Source: Ferrimonas sp048263965 (lineage in GTDB: Bacteria > Pseudomonadota > Gammaproteobacteria > Enterobacterales > Shewanellaceae). From it: 64,000 nt of DNA. Shown here piece after piece: positions 1-8,216 of this stretch. The stretch's first letter is position 1, and each line of letters opens with the position of its first letter. Below the pieces are notes generated by a model. The model ran no database searches. It was given only the letters and a program-made list of their open reading frames with translations, and was not told where the DNA came from. The stretch is taken from NCBI RefSeq assembly GCF_048263965.1, contig NZ_JBLXDO010000001.1, positions 62,001-126,000 on the forward strand, in the 5' to 3' direction. The position numbers were made by a program, and so were the translations under genes.

Positions 1-804
1 CACGGTGAAGCTGTCATGCTGGCCGTCGTTACGGATGGCATACCCATCCATGGCGGAGTTGGTGTGCTGTGGGACATTGACCGGAGAGGCGATGTCTGTG
101 CCCAGTACCCGGTTCTGCGCCTGCAACAGCGGAGTGGCTTCGGTGGTGGTGACCGGCTTCACTTCGCCAAGGATGCGCGCCTGGCCCTGGGCGACGGAGA
201 GCTGCTTGCGTTCCACGTCGTCACAGCCGCAGGTGCCCAGAGGGGCGTAGCCAACCGGTTTCCAGTCGGCGGCAAACTGTTCGATAAAGTCGGCAATGGC
301 ATCGACGTCGTTGATGTCCAGCACCGGCAGGGCCAAATCCTCTGGCAACTGGGTGTCGGCGTCTACGGCGATGCCGCGGATGGCGTCATCCTGGGTAAAG
401 ACGAAGGGCTTGCCGACCTCGGCGCGGTGCAGCTCCAGCTTGGGCAGGGGCAGTTTCTTGAACCCTTCCACCAGAATCATGTCCACCCGGGTCTGATCGA
501 TCATCCCCAGCAGCTCTTTCAGGTCGGGGTCGCCGTCGGTGACCTTTTCCGCCATCAGGGCGCGGCGGATGTGGGAGGCCACCAGCATCTGTTCGGCGCC
601 GGATTTGCGCAGCTCGTAGGAGTCCTTGCCGGGAATGTCGACGTCGAAGTTGTGGTGGGCGTGTTTGATCACGGCCAGCTTCTTGCCACGACGATTGAGC
701 TCTGGGATCAGCTTTTTCAGCAGCGTGGTTTTTCCGGTGCCACTGTAGGCGCAGATGCCCAGTACCGGCACCCGGCAATCCGCCAGAATTTGGTCGACAT
801 TCAT
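1..804 (-). CDS. MobB-MoeA fusion, C-terminal part beyond the window
   Basis: The frame is open from an ATG at 804 to the window edge (268 codons). Residues 1 to about 170 are MobB: a P-loop (YSGTGKTTLLKK), an IKHAHHNFDVD segment and a VEGFKKLPLPK motif, as in the GTP-binding adaptor for molybdopterin guanine dinucleotide synthesis. Without a stop the frame runs into the MoeA N-terminal domain (CGCDD, TPLLQAQNRVLGTDI, NSAMDGYAIR), the molybdopterin molybdotransferase that inserts metal. MobB/MoeA fusions are known in Shewanella relatives. It is the last visible gene of tupABC-mobA, 2 bp behind mobA, so metal import and cofactor completion are co-expressed. Truncation is only by the window. 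Confidence 0.93.
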   Translation of the reverse strand, partial: MNVDQILADCRVPVLGICAYSGTGKTTLLKKLIPELNRRGKKLAVIKHAHHNFDVDIPGKDSYELRKSGAEQMLVASHIRRALMAEKVTDGDPDLKELLGMIDQTRVDMILVEGFKKLPLPKLELHRAEVGKPFVFTQDDAIRGIAVDADTQLPEDLALPVLDINDVDAIADFIEQFAADWKPVGYAPLGTCGCDDVERKQLSVAQGQARILGEVKPVTTTEATPLLQAQNRVLGTDIASPVNVPQHTNSAMDGYAIRNDGQHDSFTV

Positions 805-806
805 AG

Positions 807-1418
807 TTACAGATCCTTATTCGCCAGCAGCCGCTGTTCCAGCTCGTCCCGCTGCTCGGCAGTATTGATATTGGCAAAGGCCTCGGCCTGACCGGGGAAG
901 ATGACCTTGGTCAGGCGCTTTTGGTTGTACCAAAGCAGAATTTTCCTATCACCGTTGGCCAGAAACTCGTCGATGGAGGGGCCTAAATCCGACTTCATCA
1001 GTAGGATAACGGAGTGTTCGCGCTCATCGTCGCAGGCAACGGCGATCTGCGCATCCTCTCTCTGCAACTGATCCAACATTTTGTGAAGCAGGTCACCGGG
1101 GAGCATGGGCACATCACAGGGCAGCACCAGCAGATAGGGAGAGTCGCAATGACGCAAGGCAGTGCGCATGCCTGCCATGGGGCCCTGGAACCCCTCCAGT
1201 TCGTCGCTGAATACGGGGTGACCCAGCTCGCCATAGGCGTCCTGATTACGGTTGGCGATGATCAGAGTCTGGGCGGCGTCCGCTGCGAAGCGCTGCAGAA
1301 CGTGGCTGATCATCGGCTTCCCTGCCACGGTCACCAGGCCTTTGTCTTCGCCATCCATGCGGCGGGCCCGGCCCCCGGCCAGCACGGCCAGGGTGATGTT
1401 GTTATTGGTAGCTGGCAC
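807..1418 (-). CDS. mobA: Molybdenum cofactor guanylyltransferase MobA
   Basis: Transfers GMP from GTP to molybdopterin to make the MGD cofactor used by DMSO-reductase-family enzymes such as the formate dehydrogenases here. The N-terminus carries the nucleotidyltransferase signature LAVLAGGRARRMDGEDKGL, followed by PMISHVLQRF and the PCDVPMLP metal-binding segment. I chose the GTG at 1418 because GAGGA lies 7-8 nt upstream. The product is then 203 aa, close to the usual 190-200. A longer in-frame ATG at 1457 has a weaker upstream context and would overlap tupC by 56 bp instead of 17. It sits between tupC and the mobB-moeA fusion. Confidence 0.93.
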   Translation of the reverse strand: MPATNNNITLAVLAGGRARRMDGEDKGLVTVAGKPMISHVLQRFAADAAQTLIIANRNQDAYGELGHPVFSDELEGFQGPMAGMRTALRHCDSPYLLVLPCDVPMLPGDLLHKMLDQLQREDAQIAVACDDEREHSVILLMKSDLGPSIDEFLANGDRKILLWYNQKRLTKVIFPGQAEAFANINTAEQRDELEQRLLANKDL

Positions 1419-2082
1419 GGGGGTGTTCCTCGCTGACAGTATGAAACAGGTGGCCATTGTGAATCTGCCATACGTCGTGGCACAGCTTGGTCACCTCTGT
1501 GGTCTGGTGGCTGGTGACCATAATGCCGCAGCCTCGCTTCTGCAACTGAGTCACCATGGCGGCCACCACCTCTATGGAGTGCTGGTCCAGGTTGGCGGTG
1601 GGTTCATCCAGGAGCAGGATCGCCGGACGCACCACCCAGGCCCGGGCCAGGGCAAGACGCTGACGCTCGCCCCCTGACAGCACCTGGGCGGGGCGATCCA
1701 CCAGGTGAGTCAGTTCGGCGGCGCGCAGCGCTTCATCGATTCTGGCCTCTTTGTCGCTGCGGTTCATCGGCAGCAGGCTGAGGCTGTAAGCCAGGTTTTG
1801 ACGGACACTGCCGTCGAACAGGTAGGGGGTCTGATGCAGATAGATGATCTGACCCGCACCCACCTTGAGGCGCCACCAGGGGCCCGGCGCGCCATCGACC
1901 CTGCGCTCGCCGCCGTCGGGCTTGCGCAGTCCGGCCAGGGTCTTGAGTAGGGTGGTTTTGCCAGCGCCGTTGGCGCCGCGCAGCCAGATGCTCTGCCCAG
2001 CTTCGATGCTGATCTCCTCCGCCTGCAGCAGGGTTCGCCCTTCCACGGCGATCAGAGGATCAATAAGGGAGACCTTAACCAC
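1402..2082 (-). CDS. tupC: Tungstate ABC transporter ATPase TupC
   Basis: Cytoplasmic ATPase of the tungstate importer (226 aa). Visible motifs are Walker A (RGANGAGKTTLLKTLAGL), a Q-loop (YLHQTPYLF), the ABC signature LSGGERQRLALARA, Walker B (ILLLDEPTANLD) and the switch histidine (VTSHQ). The start is a GTG that overlaps the permease stop by 8 bp, with GGAG about 10 nt upstream. Assignment to tungstate rather than molybdate or another anion rests on the partner binding protein TupA. The 3' end overlaps mobA, which suggests translational coupling. Confidence 0.9.
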   Translation of the reverse strand: MVKVSLIDPLIAVEGRTLLQAEEISIEAGQSIWLRGANGAGKTTLLKTLAGLRKPDGGERRVDGAPGPWWRLKVGAGQIIYLHQTPYLFDGSVRQNLAYSLSLLPMNRSDKEARIDEALRAAELTHLVDRPAQVLSGGERQRLALARAWVVRPAILLLDEPTANLDQHSIEVVAAMVTQLQKRGCGIMVTSHQTTEVTKLCHDVWQIHNGHLFHTVSEEHPRASYQ

Positions 2083-2782
2083 GATGACGATGCTCCTGTT
2101 TTCCGCGCAACGCGCTCAGAGAGAAGTTCAGCAACAGCGCCAGGAACACCAGTACCATACCCAGGGCAGCCGCTTGCGCGAACTCCCCTTTGCTGGTTTC
2201 CAGGGCGATGGCGGTGGGCATGTTGCGGGTCAGGTTCTGAATGTTTCCCCCCACCAGCATGGAACTGCCCACCTCGGTAATGATACGGCTGAAAGCGGCG
2301 ATGATGGCCACCATCAGTGGCACTCTGAGTTCATGACACAGGGTCAGAAACGCCCGCAGTTTGGACGCACCCAGGGTTCGGGCGGTTTCCCAGGCACGCC
2401 AGTCGCCGCCGGCGAAGGCGGCGTAACTAGTGGAGACCAGTACCGGCGTGGCCAGCATGATCTGACCCATCACCATGGCATTCTGGGTGAACAGCCAGCG
2501 GAGATCGCCCATGGGGCCCTGGCGGAACAGCAGAAGGTAGACCATCAGGCCCACCACCACGGTGGGGATCGCCTGCAGAGTCTGGAACAGGGCGATAAAG
2601 GTGTGGCGTCCGGGAAAGCGTCCCTGAGCAAGCACAAAACCCGCCATGATGGCGGGTATCAGACTCAGGCCCAGGGCTTTGACCGAGACAGTGAAGGAGA
2701 CCAGGATGATGCTCCACACCTTGTGATCAAAGCTGAGCAGCAGGCCAACCGCCTGCTGCAGGGTGTCTAGGGTGCTACTCAT
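2075..2782 (-). CDS. tupB: Tungstate ABC transporter permease TupB
   Basis: Inner-membrane permease (235 aa) with about five hydrophobic segments. The EAA-type coupling loop is visible as WETARTLGASKLRAF, about two thirds along the protein, where it would contact TupC. It is followed by ITEVGSSMLVGGNI, typical of TupB/CysT-like permeases. It lies 5 bp downstream of tupA and overlaps tupC by 8 bp. In this family one permease is thought to form a homodimer. Confidence 0.9.
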   Translation of the reverse strand: MSSTLDTLQQAVGLLLSFDHKVWSIILVSFTVSVKALGLSLIPAIMAGFVLAQGRFPGRHTFIALFQTLQAIPTVVVGLMVYLLLFRQGPMGDLRWLFTQNAMVMGQIMLATPVLVSTSYAAFAGGDWRAWETARTLGASKLRAFLTLCHELRVPLMVAIIAAFSRIITEVGSSMLVGGNIQNLTRNMPTAIALETSKGEFAQAAALGMVLVFLALLLNFSLSALRGKQEHRHRG

Positions 2783-2787
2783 TCACA

Positions 2788-3585
2788 CTACTTTTTGTAG
2801 GTCGCTTTAAACAGCGGCTGACCCTTGATGCGAAAATCATCGATCATCTTCTGACCTTTGTCGCTGATCAGCCAGTCGGAGAAGGCTTTGGCGCCGTCAT
2901 GATTCAGATCTGGGTACTTCTTGTCATTGATCAGAATCACCTGATAGGGGTTTTGCAGGGTCGCGTCGCCCTCAAACAGCACTTTCAGCTTCAGTTTGTG
3001 CATAAAGGCCAGGTAGGTGCCGCGGTCAGCCAGCAGGTAACCCTGCATTTCGTTGGCGGTCAGCAGGGCAGGGCCCATGCCTTGGCCGATGGCGCGATAA
3101 CCGGCGTACTCATTGGAGACCTTGGCCTTCTTCCACAGGTTCAGCTCCTTCATGTGGGTGCCGGACTCATCGCCACGGGATACGAAGATGGCGTTGGTGT
3201 CGTGGATGCGCTTCATGGCATCGGCGATGCCTTTGGCGTGTTTCAGGTCAGCGGGATCGCTGTCGGGGCCCAGGATAATGAAGTCGTTGGCCATGACCTG
3301 ACGTGGCATGCGACCAAAGCCGTCGTCCACAAACTTGGCTTCGGCGCCTGGGGCGTGGGTCATCACCAGATCCACGTCGCCGTTACGACCATGGCGCAGG
3401 GCCTTGCCGGTACCTGTGGCGATCACCTGAATGTGGTAGCCGCTGTCCTGCTCAAAGGCGGGCAGCAGGTAGGCCAGCAGGCCGGAGTTGTCGGTGCTGG
3501 TGGTGGTGGCCAGTTTGACATCCTTGGCCGCAAAGGCGCCAAAACTTAGGGTCAGGGCCAACAGGCCGGTGACTATGCGCTTCAT
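2788..3585 (-). CDS. tupA: Tungstate-binding periplasmic protein TupA
   Basis: High-affinity periplasmic oxyanion-binding protein (265 aa). After a Sec signal peptide (about residues 1-19, ending SFGAFAA) comes the family hallmark LATTTSTDNSGLL, then GTGKALRHGRNGDVDLVMTHAPGAE, the segments that bind tungstate in TupA. The ATG at 3585 is preceded by CGGAGA at ideal spacing, so I prefer it over the in-frame ATG at 3615. First gene of tupABC-mobA-mobB/moeA, transcribed away from the sigma-54 regulator at 3792. A good -24/-12 promoter lies about 50 bp upstream. Confidence 0.94.
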   Translation of the reverse strand: MKRIVTGLLALTLSFGAFAAKDVKLATTTSTDNSGLLAYLLPAFEQDSGYHIQVIATGTGKALRHGRNGDVDLVMTHAPGAEAKFVDDGFGRMPRQVMANDFIILGPDSDPADLKHAKGIADAMKRIHDTNAIFVSRGDESGTHMKELNLWKKAKVSNEYAGYRAIGQGMGPALLTANEMQGYLLADRGTYLAFMHKLKLKVLFEGDATLQNPYQVILINDKKYPDLNHDGAKAFSDWLISDKGQKMIDDFRIKGQPLFKATYKK

Positions 3586-3631
3586 CTGATTCTCCGTTTT
3601 TTTTGGGTATGGCAAATTCTTTTATATGAAC

Positions 3632-3648
3632 AGCAATTTAGATGCCAA
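3632..3648 (-). promoter_or_regulatory. Sigma-54 (-24/-12) promoter of the tup-mob operon
   Basis: On the minus strand the sequence reads TTGGCATCTAAATTGCT. It has TTGGCA at -24 and TTGCT at -12, with the invariant GG and GC exactly 12 bp apart, against the consensus YTGGCACGRNNNTTGCW. The expected start site is near 3621, leaving a leader of about 36 nt before tupA. The adjacent divergent gene encodes a GAFTGA-containing sigma-54 activator, which supports the call. Confidence 0.72.
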
Positions 3649-3750
3649 CTTGGATTCCTCGAAAACCTTGACCTGTCTCACAGGATTTTGCTGGTCAACT
3701 AGGTCAAAATGACACACCCTTTTAGCGGGCACGGCCAAAATGGCCTAGCC

Positions 3751-3765
3751 TGGGACAAATTGGCT
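3751..3765 (+). promoter_or_regulatory. Candidate activator site in the tupA/regulator intergenic region
   Basis: TGGGACAAATTGGCT matches the left half and spacing of the near-palindrome TTGGGACA-N3-TGTCCCAA, which also occurs at 9171-9186 and 18415-18430. It sits about 105 bp upstream of the tupA -24 element and 27 bp before the response regulator start. That fits either upstream activation or autoregulation. The right half is degenerate here. Confidence 0.4.
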
Positions 3766-3791
3766 CCATATCAATCGGACAATGCTGCGCC

Positions 3792-5168
3792 ATGAACAAC
3801 GATGATGTGCTACAAACCCCAGCCCTGTCGGTTCTGATCGTCGACGATGAACCCGGCATGCGCTCTTTCCTGAAAAAGGCCCTTTCCAAGCGCTTCGCCC
3901 TGGTGGAAACCGCCGGCAGTGTCGAAGACGCCGAACGACTGCGAAGCCGATGTCATTTCGATCTGCTGGTGGTGGACATTCGCCTGCCGGGCCGAGACGG
4001 CATCGAATGGAACGAAGCCCTGGATCCGGGCAGCCGCCGCTCCGACATCATCTTTATGACTGGCTATGCCGATATGGAGACCGCCATCCGCGCCTTGAGG
4101 GCCGGTGCCGCCGATTTCATCATGAAGCCCTTCCATCTGGAGCAGATGATGCAGGCCGTTGACCGCTGCCTGGAACGACGACTGCTGCGCCGGGAGAACC
4201 TGCTGCTGAAGCGGGAGGTGAAACAGAGCCAGATCGGTGACGACACTCTGATCGGGGTCAGCGATGCCATGACCCAGGTGAAAGAGGTGATTGACCGGGT
4301 GGCCCCGACCAACTCCGTGGTGTTGATTGAGGGGGAGTCCGGTACAGGTAAGGAGCTGGTGGCCCGCCTGCTGCACAAGAAGTCAGGCCGCAGTGGCCCT
4401 TTTGTGCCGGTGAACTGCGGTGCCATCGCCCCGGAGCTGCTGGAGAGCGAACTCTTTGGTCACGTGGCCGGCGCCTTCACCGGTGCCCGCAGTGCCCGTG
4501 AGGGGCTGTTCAGCTTTGCCAGTGGCGGCACCATCTTCCTGGATGAGATTGGTGAGATGCCCCTGCAGATGCAGACCGCCCTGCTTCGGGTGCTGGAGCA
4601 GCGCGCCATTCGCCCCGTGGGATCCGAAAAGGAGACCCCGGTGGATGTGCGGGTGATTGCCGCCACCAACCGCGAGCTGATGGATGAGGTGAAGGAGGGG
4701 CGTTTCCGCCGTGACCTCTATTATCGTCTTAATGTCTTGAATGTGCGCATCCCGGCCCTGCGTGAGCGCCAGGATGACATCGTCGAGCTGGTGCACCACT
4801 TTACCCGGCAACTGTCGTCTGAGCTGGGCCTCAAGGAGGTCAGCTGGAGCCATGAGGATCTGGAACTGATGACCCGCCATGACTGGCCGGGCAACATCCG
4901 TGAGCTGCGCAACCTGGTGGAGCGCTGCCTGCTCCTGGGTAAGCCGCCGGTGGAGTACTGGCGCCAGCAGATCGCCCCGGAGAACCCTCAGGCTGACGTC
5001 ACTCAGTCCGGCTACCCGGATGAGATGCCGCTGAAAGAGGTGGAACGCATGCACGTGATGCAGGTGGTGGACAGCCAACAGGGCAACAAGTCTGCCGCTG
5101 CGCGGGTGCTGGGCGTGTCTCGCAAAACCCTGGACCGTAAATTCAAAGAGTGGGGCCTGCAGGAGTGA
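3792..5168 (+). CDS. NtrC-family sigma-54 response regulator
   Basis: A 458-aa transcriptional activator. Receiver domain at about residues 12-130 with phospho-acceptor Asp62 (VVDIRLPGRDG). The AAA+ domain at about 150-380 has Walker A (GESGTGKELVARLL), the sigma-54-contacting loop GAFTGA at 227-232 and the GGTIFLDEIGEMP Walker B region. The C-terminus has a Fis-type helix-turn-helix (GNKSAAARVLGVSRKTLDRK). It is followed directly by, and overlaps, its histidine kinase. Position between the tungstate/cofactor operon and the fdh locus, plus -24/-12 promoters at tupA, fdhD and the DUF3305 gene, suggest it controls formate dehydrogenase and metal supply. The signal sensed is unknown. Confidence 0.95.
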   Translation: MNNDDVLQTPALSVLIVDDEPGMRSFLKKALSKRFALVETAGSVEDAERLRSRCHFDLLVVDIRLPGRDGIEWNEALDPGSRRSDIIFMTGYADMETAIRALRAGAADFIMKPFHLEQMMQAVDRCLERRLLRRENLLLKREVKQSQIGDDTLIGVSDAMTQVKEVIDRVAPTNSVVLIEGESGTGKELVARLLHKKSGRSGPFVPVNCGAIAPELLESELFGHVAGAFTGARSAREGLFSFASGGTIFLDEIGEMPLQMQTALLRVLEQRAIRPVGSEKETPVDVRVIAATNRELMDEVKEGRFRRDLYYRLNVLNVRIPALRERQDDIVELVHHFTRQLSSELGLKEVSWSHEDLELMTRHDWPGNIRELRNLVERCLLLGKPPVEYWRQQIAPENPQADVTQSGYPDEMPLKEVERMHVMQVVDSQQGNKSAAARVLGVSRKTLDRKFKEWGLQE

Positions 5169-7258
5169 TCTTCTCCTATTGGCGTAAGCGTTTCGAAGGA
5201 GACGTTCGCCTGTTGACCAGCACGGTGCGTTATCGCCTGCTGGTGCTGATGTTGCTGCCTGTGTTGCTGACTCTGGCCAGCCTGGTGTTCATCACCATCT
5301 ACTGGAACGTCTCCTACACCGGCAGCCAGCTGTTCATGAAGGTGCGTGCCGACCTGGGGGTGGCCCAGGGGGTGATCCTCGAACAGCTCAACGATCAGGA
5401 GCAGGTGATCTCCCAGGTACAGAGCGCCTGGCAGCTAAAGAGCCTGCTTTCCGCCCAGGATTCCCATAATGTGGCCATCAACCGGCTGCTGGAGAAGAGT
5501 CGGGAGGACCTCAGCCTGGACTTCCTGCGGCTGCTGACCCTGGAACAGGTGTTGCTGGACCCAAGGCTGTCCAAGCTGGTGCCTGCCGATGGTGAACGGG
5601 CTCGCTCAGGCATCCAGGTGTTGCAGAAGCCGGAGCTGGCCTCCCTCGGGCCGGTACTGGCCCGTCGTGCCGAGATGCCCATCTTGTCCACCCCCATGTC
5701 CGCCTCCAGTACAGGTGGCATGGAGAGCCGTGGCATGGTGATGCGCACCCTGCTCAAGGTGAAGGCCACCAGTGGTGAAGTGGTGGGCTACCTGGATGGC
5801 GGGGTGCTGCTCAACCGCAACCAGACCCTGGTGGACAACATCCGGGACCTGCTTTACGCCCCTGGCACCCTGCCTCAGGATGCCATAGGCACCGTGACCC
5901 TGTTCCTGGACAGTGTGCGTATCAGCACCAACGTGCCCGGTAGCCGAGAAGGCGAACAGCGGGCCATCGGCTCCCTGGTTTCAGACCAGGTGCGGATGAA
6001 GGTGCTGGATAAGGGCCAGGTGTGGATCGATCGTGCCTTCGTGTACGACGACTGGTACATCTCGGCCTATGCCCCACTCTACGATGTGGATGGCAAGCGC
6101 ATCGGCATGCTCTACACCGGCTTTACCGAAGCCCCCTTTATTCACAACTATCTGCTGAACATCCTGGAACTGGGTTTCATCCTGATGGTGGTGCTCTCCC
6201 TCTCCGGCCTTGCGGTGTACAAGGGGGCCACCGGCCTGCTGAAACCCCTGGACCGCATCCATACCGTGGTTCGGGACATGCAGGAGGGCAAGGAGCGACG
6301 CATCGGCAACCTGGGGCTGGACCCGGACAACGAACTGTCTCAGCTGGCGCGACAATTTGACCGTATGCTGGATCTGCTGCAGCAGCGAAACCGTCAGATT
6401 AAGGCGGCGGCGGAGCAGCTGGAGTTTAAGGTGGAGGAGCGCACCCGCAGCCTCAAGCTGCGTACCCGGGAGCTGAAGGAGAACCTGCAGCTGCTCGAGG
6501 AGACCCGGGCACAGATGGTCACCAACGAAAAGCTGGTGGCCCTGGGTGAGCTCACTGCCGGCATCGCCCATGAGATCAACAACCCCACCGCAGTGATCCT
6601 GGGCAACATGGAGCTGATGAAATTCGAACTGGGAGACCGGGCCGAAGATGTGGAGGAGGAGATCGAGCTGGTGCTGCAACAGGTGCAGCGCATCAAGGCG
6701 ATCATCCAGTCCCTGCTGCAATACGCCCGTCCCGGTGACTTCGACGCTCCCTTGGAGCGCCAGCCCATCAACCCCATCGTCGACGAGATGCGGGTGCTGG
6801 TGCGCCACTCCATCGAGAAGCGGGCCATCGATGTGGCCCTGGATACTCAGGCCAGCGCCGAGGTGGTGGTCAACCGGCAGCAACTGCTGCAGGTGCTGAT
6901 CAACCTGGTAATCAACGCCAGTCATGCCATGGAGGAGCGCGGGCAGATTCGGGTGAGCACTCGTGACTGGTTGGATGAAGAGGGTCGGGTGAAAGGGGTG
7001 CAGATGGCGGTGTCCGACGATGGCTGCGGCATCGACCCTGAGCTGCTGCCCAGAATTTTCGATCCCTTCTTTACCACCCGCAAGACGGGGACAGGTCTGG
7101 GGCTGGCCCTCTCCTACGGCATCATCCGCCGCTTCGGAGGCCAGATTGAGGTGGACTCCACCAAGGGGGTCGGGACCACTTTCACCATCAATTTGCCCAA
7201 GGAGGCGCCTTCGGAGGAGGAGGAGACTCAGTCCATCAGCCTTCGAGGACTGCAATAG
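5150..7258 (+). CDS. Membrane sensor histidine kinase, partner of the sigma-54 regulator
   Basis: A 702-aa kinase. TM1 is at about residues 27-50, then a large periplasmic sensor region of roughly 280 residues (double-Cache-like by size and position, not proven), and TM2 at about 335-358. A HAMP segment and a coiled coil lead to the H-box GELTAGIAHEINNP with phospho-acceptor His474. The ATPase domain shows the N-box (LVINASHAM), G1 (SDDGCGID) and G2 (GTGLGLALSYGI). The longest frame starts at a GTG at 5150, overlapping the regulator by 19 bp. A TTG at 5213 behind GAAGGAGA has the better ribosome-binding site and could be the true start, so about 21 N-terminal residues are uncertain. Confidence 0.93.
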   Translation: MGPAGVIFSYWRKRFEGDVRLLTSTVRYRLLVLMLLPVLLTLASLVFITIYWNVSYTGSQLFMKVRADLGVAQGVILEQLNDQEQVISQVQSAWQLKSLLSAQDSHNVAINRLLEKSREDLSLDFLRLLTLEQVLLDPRLSKLVPADGERARSGIQVLQKPELASLGPVLARRAEMPILSTPMSASSTGGMESRGMVMRTLLKVKATSGEVVGYLDGGVLLNRNQTLVDNIRDLLYAPGTLPQDAIGTVTLFLDSVRISTNVPGSREGEQRAIGSLVSDQVRMKVLDKGQVWIDRAFVYDDWYISAYAPLYDVDGKRIGMLYTGFTEAPFIHNYLLNILELGFILMVVLSLSGLAVYKGATGLLKPLDRIHTVVRDMQEGKERRIGNLGLDPDNELSQLARQFDRMLDLLQQRNRQIKAAAEQLEFKVEERTRSLKLRTRELKENLQLLEETRAQMVTNEKLVALGELTAGIAHEINNPTAVILGNMELMKFELGDRAEDVEEEIELVLQQVQRIKAIIQSLLQYARPGDFDAPLERQPINPIVDEMRVLVRHSIEKRAIDVALDTQASAEVVVNRQQLLQVLINLVINASHAMEERGQIRVSTRDWLDEEGRVKGVQMAVSDDGCGIDPELLPRIFDPFFTTRKTGTGLGLALSYGIIRRFGGQIEVDSTKGVGTTFTINLPKEAPSEEEETQSISLRGLQ

Positions 7259-7268
7259 CGGATAAACA

Positions 7269-7295
7269 AAAAGGGCGCCCACAGGGCGCCCTTTT
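7269..7295. terminator. Bidirectional rho-independent terminator
   Basis: A perfect 12-bp stem (AAAAGGGCGCCC / GGGCGCCCTTTT) with loop ACA lies between the convergent kinase gene and the regulator gene at 7311. A/T runs on both sides let it serve both strands. Confidence 0.9.
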
Positions 7296-7310
7296 CAGAT
7301 CGGTTCAGCC

Positions 7311-8216
7311 TTAGCTCGGACTCCAGATGATGCGGCCACAGCCGGAGAGGTCGTAACCACCCAGGCGCTGGGCGAAGGCCAGGGTATCCGGGGTCTGCAT
7401 CAGCTCAAACAGCTGTTGCAGCAGGTAGCGGAAGTAAACCCCCTGGGGCATCACCAGGTCGAAGGATTCCTTGCCCAGGGGCACAAACGCCAGGCCAAAC
7501 TCACCGGCGATCCCCTGGCAGCCCATGCCAAATTCCGCCTCGTTGCGGGCGATCATGCCCGCCAGTTCACGCTCACTATAAGCGGTGCTGACCACATTGA
7601 TGTCTGTGGTGGTGCGGTGCATCTTGGTGAGCCAGTTGTCGAAGTGGTGACGGGCGCCGGCACCCTCCTGGCGGGCAACCCAGCGGTAGCGCAGGGCCAG
7701 AGTCTCGCCCAAGTCGTGGCACAGGTGCTGATGGTCACTGCGCATCATCAGGCCATAGTCCCGGCTGCAGGCGTGGACCATGACCCACTGTTTGAACTGA
7801 GGGTGGCGCTTGAGCAGGGCGGTGTGGCGCAGGTCCCGCTCCGCCTCGTCTCCCCAGTGCATGGCGCAGACATCCGCATGGCCCCGGGCCAGTTGGTTCA
7901 GGCCCAGCTTGGAGCCGGTGGAGCAGTAGTTCACCAGCCCGGCGGACTCGATGCGGCGCCCCAGGCGGTTGATCACCCACTGCAGCAAGGGGTCGTCGCT
8001 GCCGGTGATGATCAGTCGGTCGGAGAGCATGCCAAAGTGGCAGGACTCCATCACCCAGCGATCGATCATTGGCTTGGGGAACAGCCATTTGCCGGTCACC
8101 TTGGTGCCGGGCAACTGCTGCTCGTTGGCCATGGCGTACACCTTTTTCTCGTTCAGGTCGAGATACTCGGCAACCTCCTTGGCGTTCATAAACAGGTTTT
8201 CGCGTTCCGTCGTCAT
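7311..8216 (-). CDS. HTH (excisionase-type) regulator with PBP-like ligand domain
   Basis: A 301-aa protein. Residues about 8-55 form a MerR/excisionase-like winged helix-turn-helix (MNAKEVAEYLDLNEKKVYAMA...GKWLFPK). Residues about 65-290 resemble a type-2 periplasmic-binding-protein domain (PBP-like, PF12727 type) often found fused to DNA-binding domains and related to molybdate-binding proteins. There is no signal peptide, so it is a cytoplasmic sensor. The start codon overlaps the fdhD stop (ATGA), so the two are co-translated. In this position it is a plausible intracellular oxyanion (molybdate/tungstate) sensor for the locus. The ligand is inferred, not shown. Confidence 0.82.
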   Translation of the reverse strand: MTTERENLFMNAKEVAEYLDLNEKKVYAMANEQQLPGTKVTGKWLFPKPMIDRWVMESCHFGMLSDRLIITGSDDPLLQWVINRLGRRIESAGLVNYCSTGSKLGLNQLARGHADVCAMHWGDEAERDLRHTALLKRHPQFKQWVMVHACSRDYGLMMRSDHQHLCHDLGETLALRYRWVARQEGAGARHHFDNWLTKMHRTTTDINVVSTAYSERELAGMIARNEAEFGMGCQGIAGEFGLAFVPLGKESFDLVMPQGVYFRYLLQQLFELMQTPDTLAFAQRLGGYDLSGCGRIIWSPS

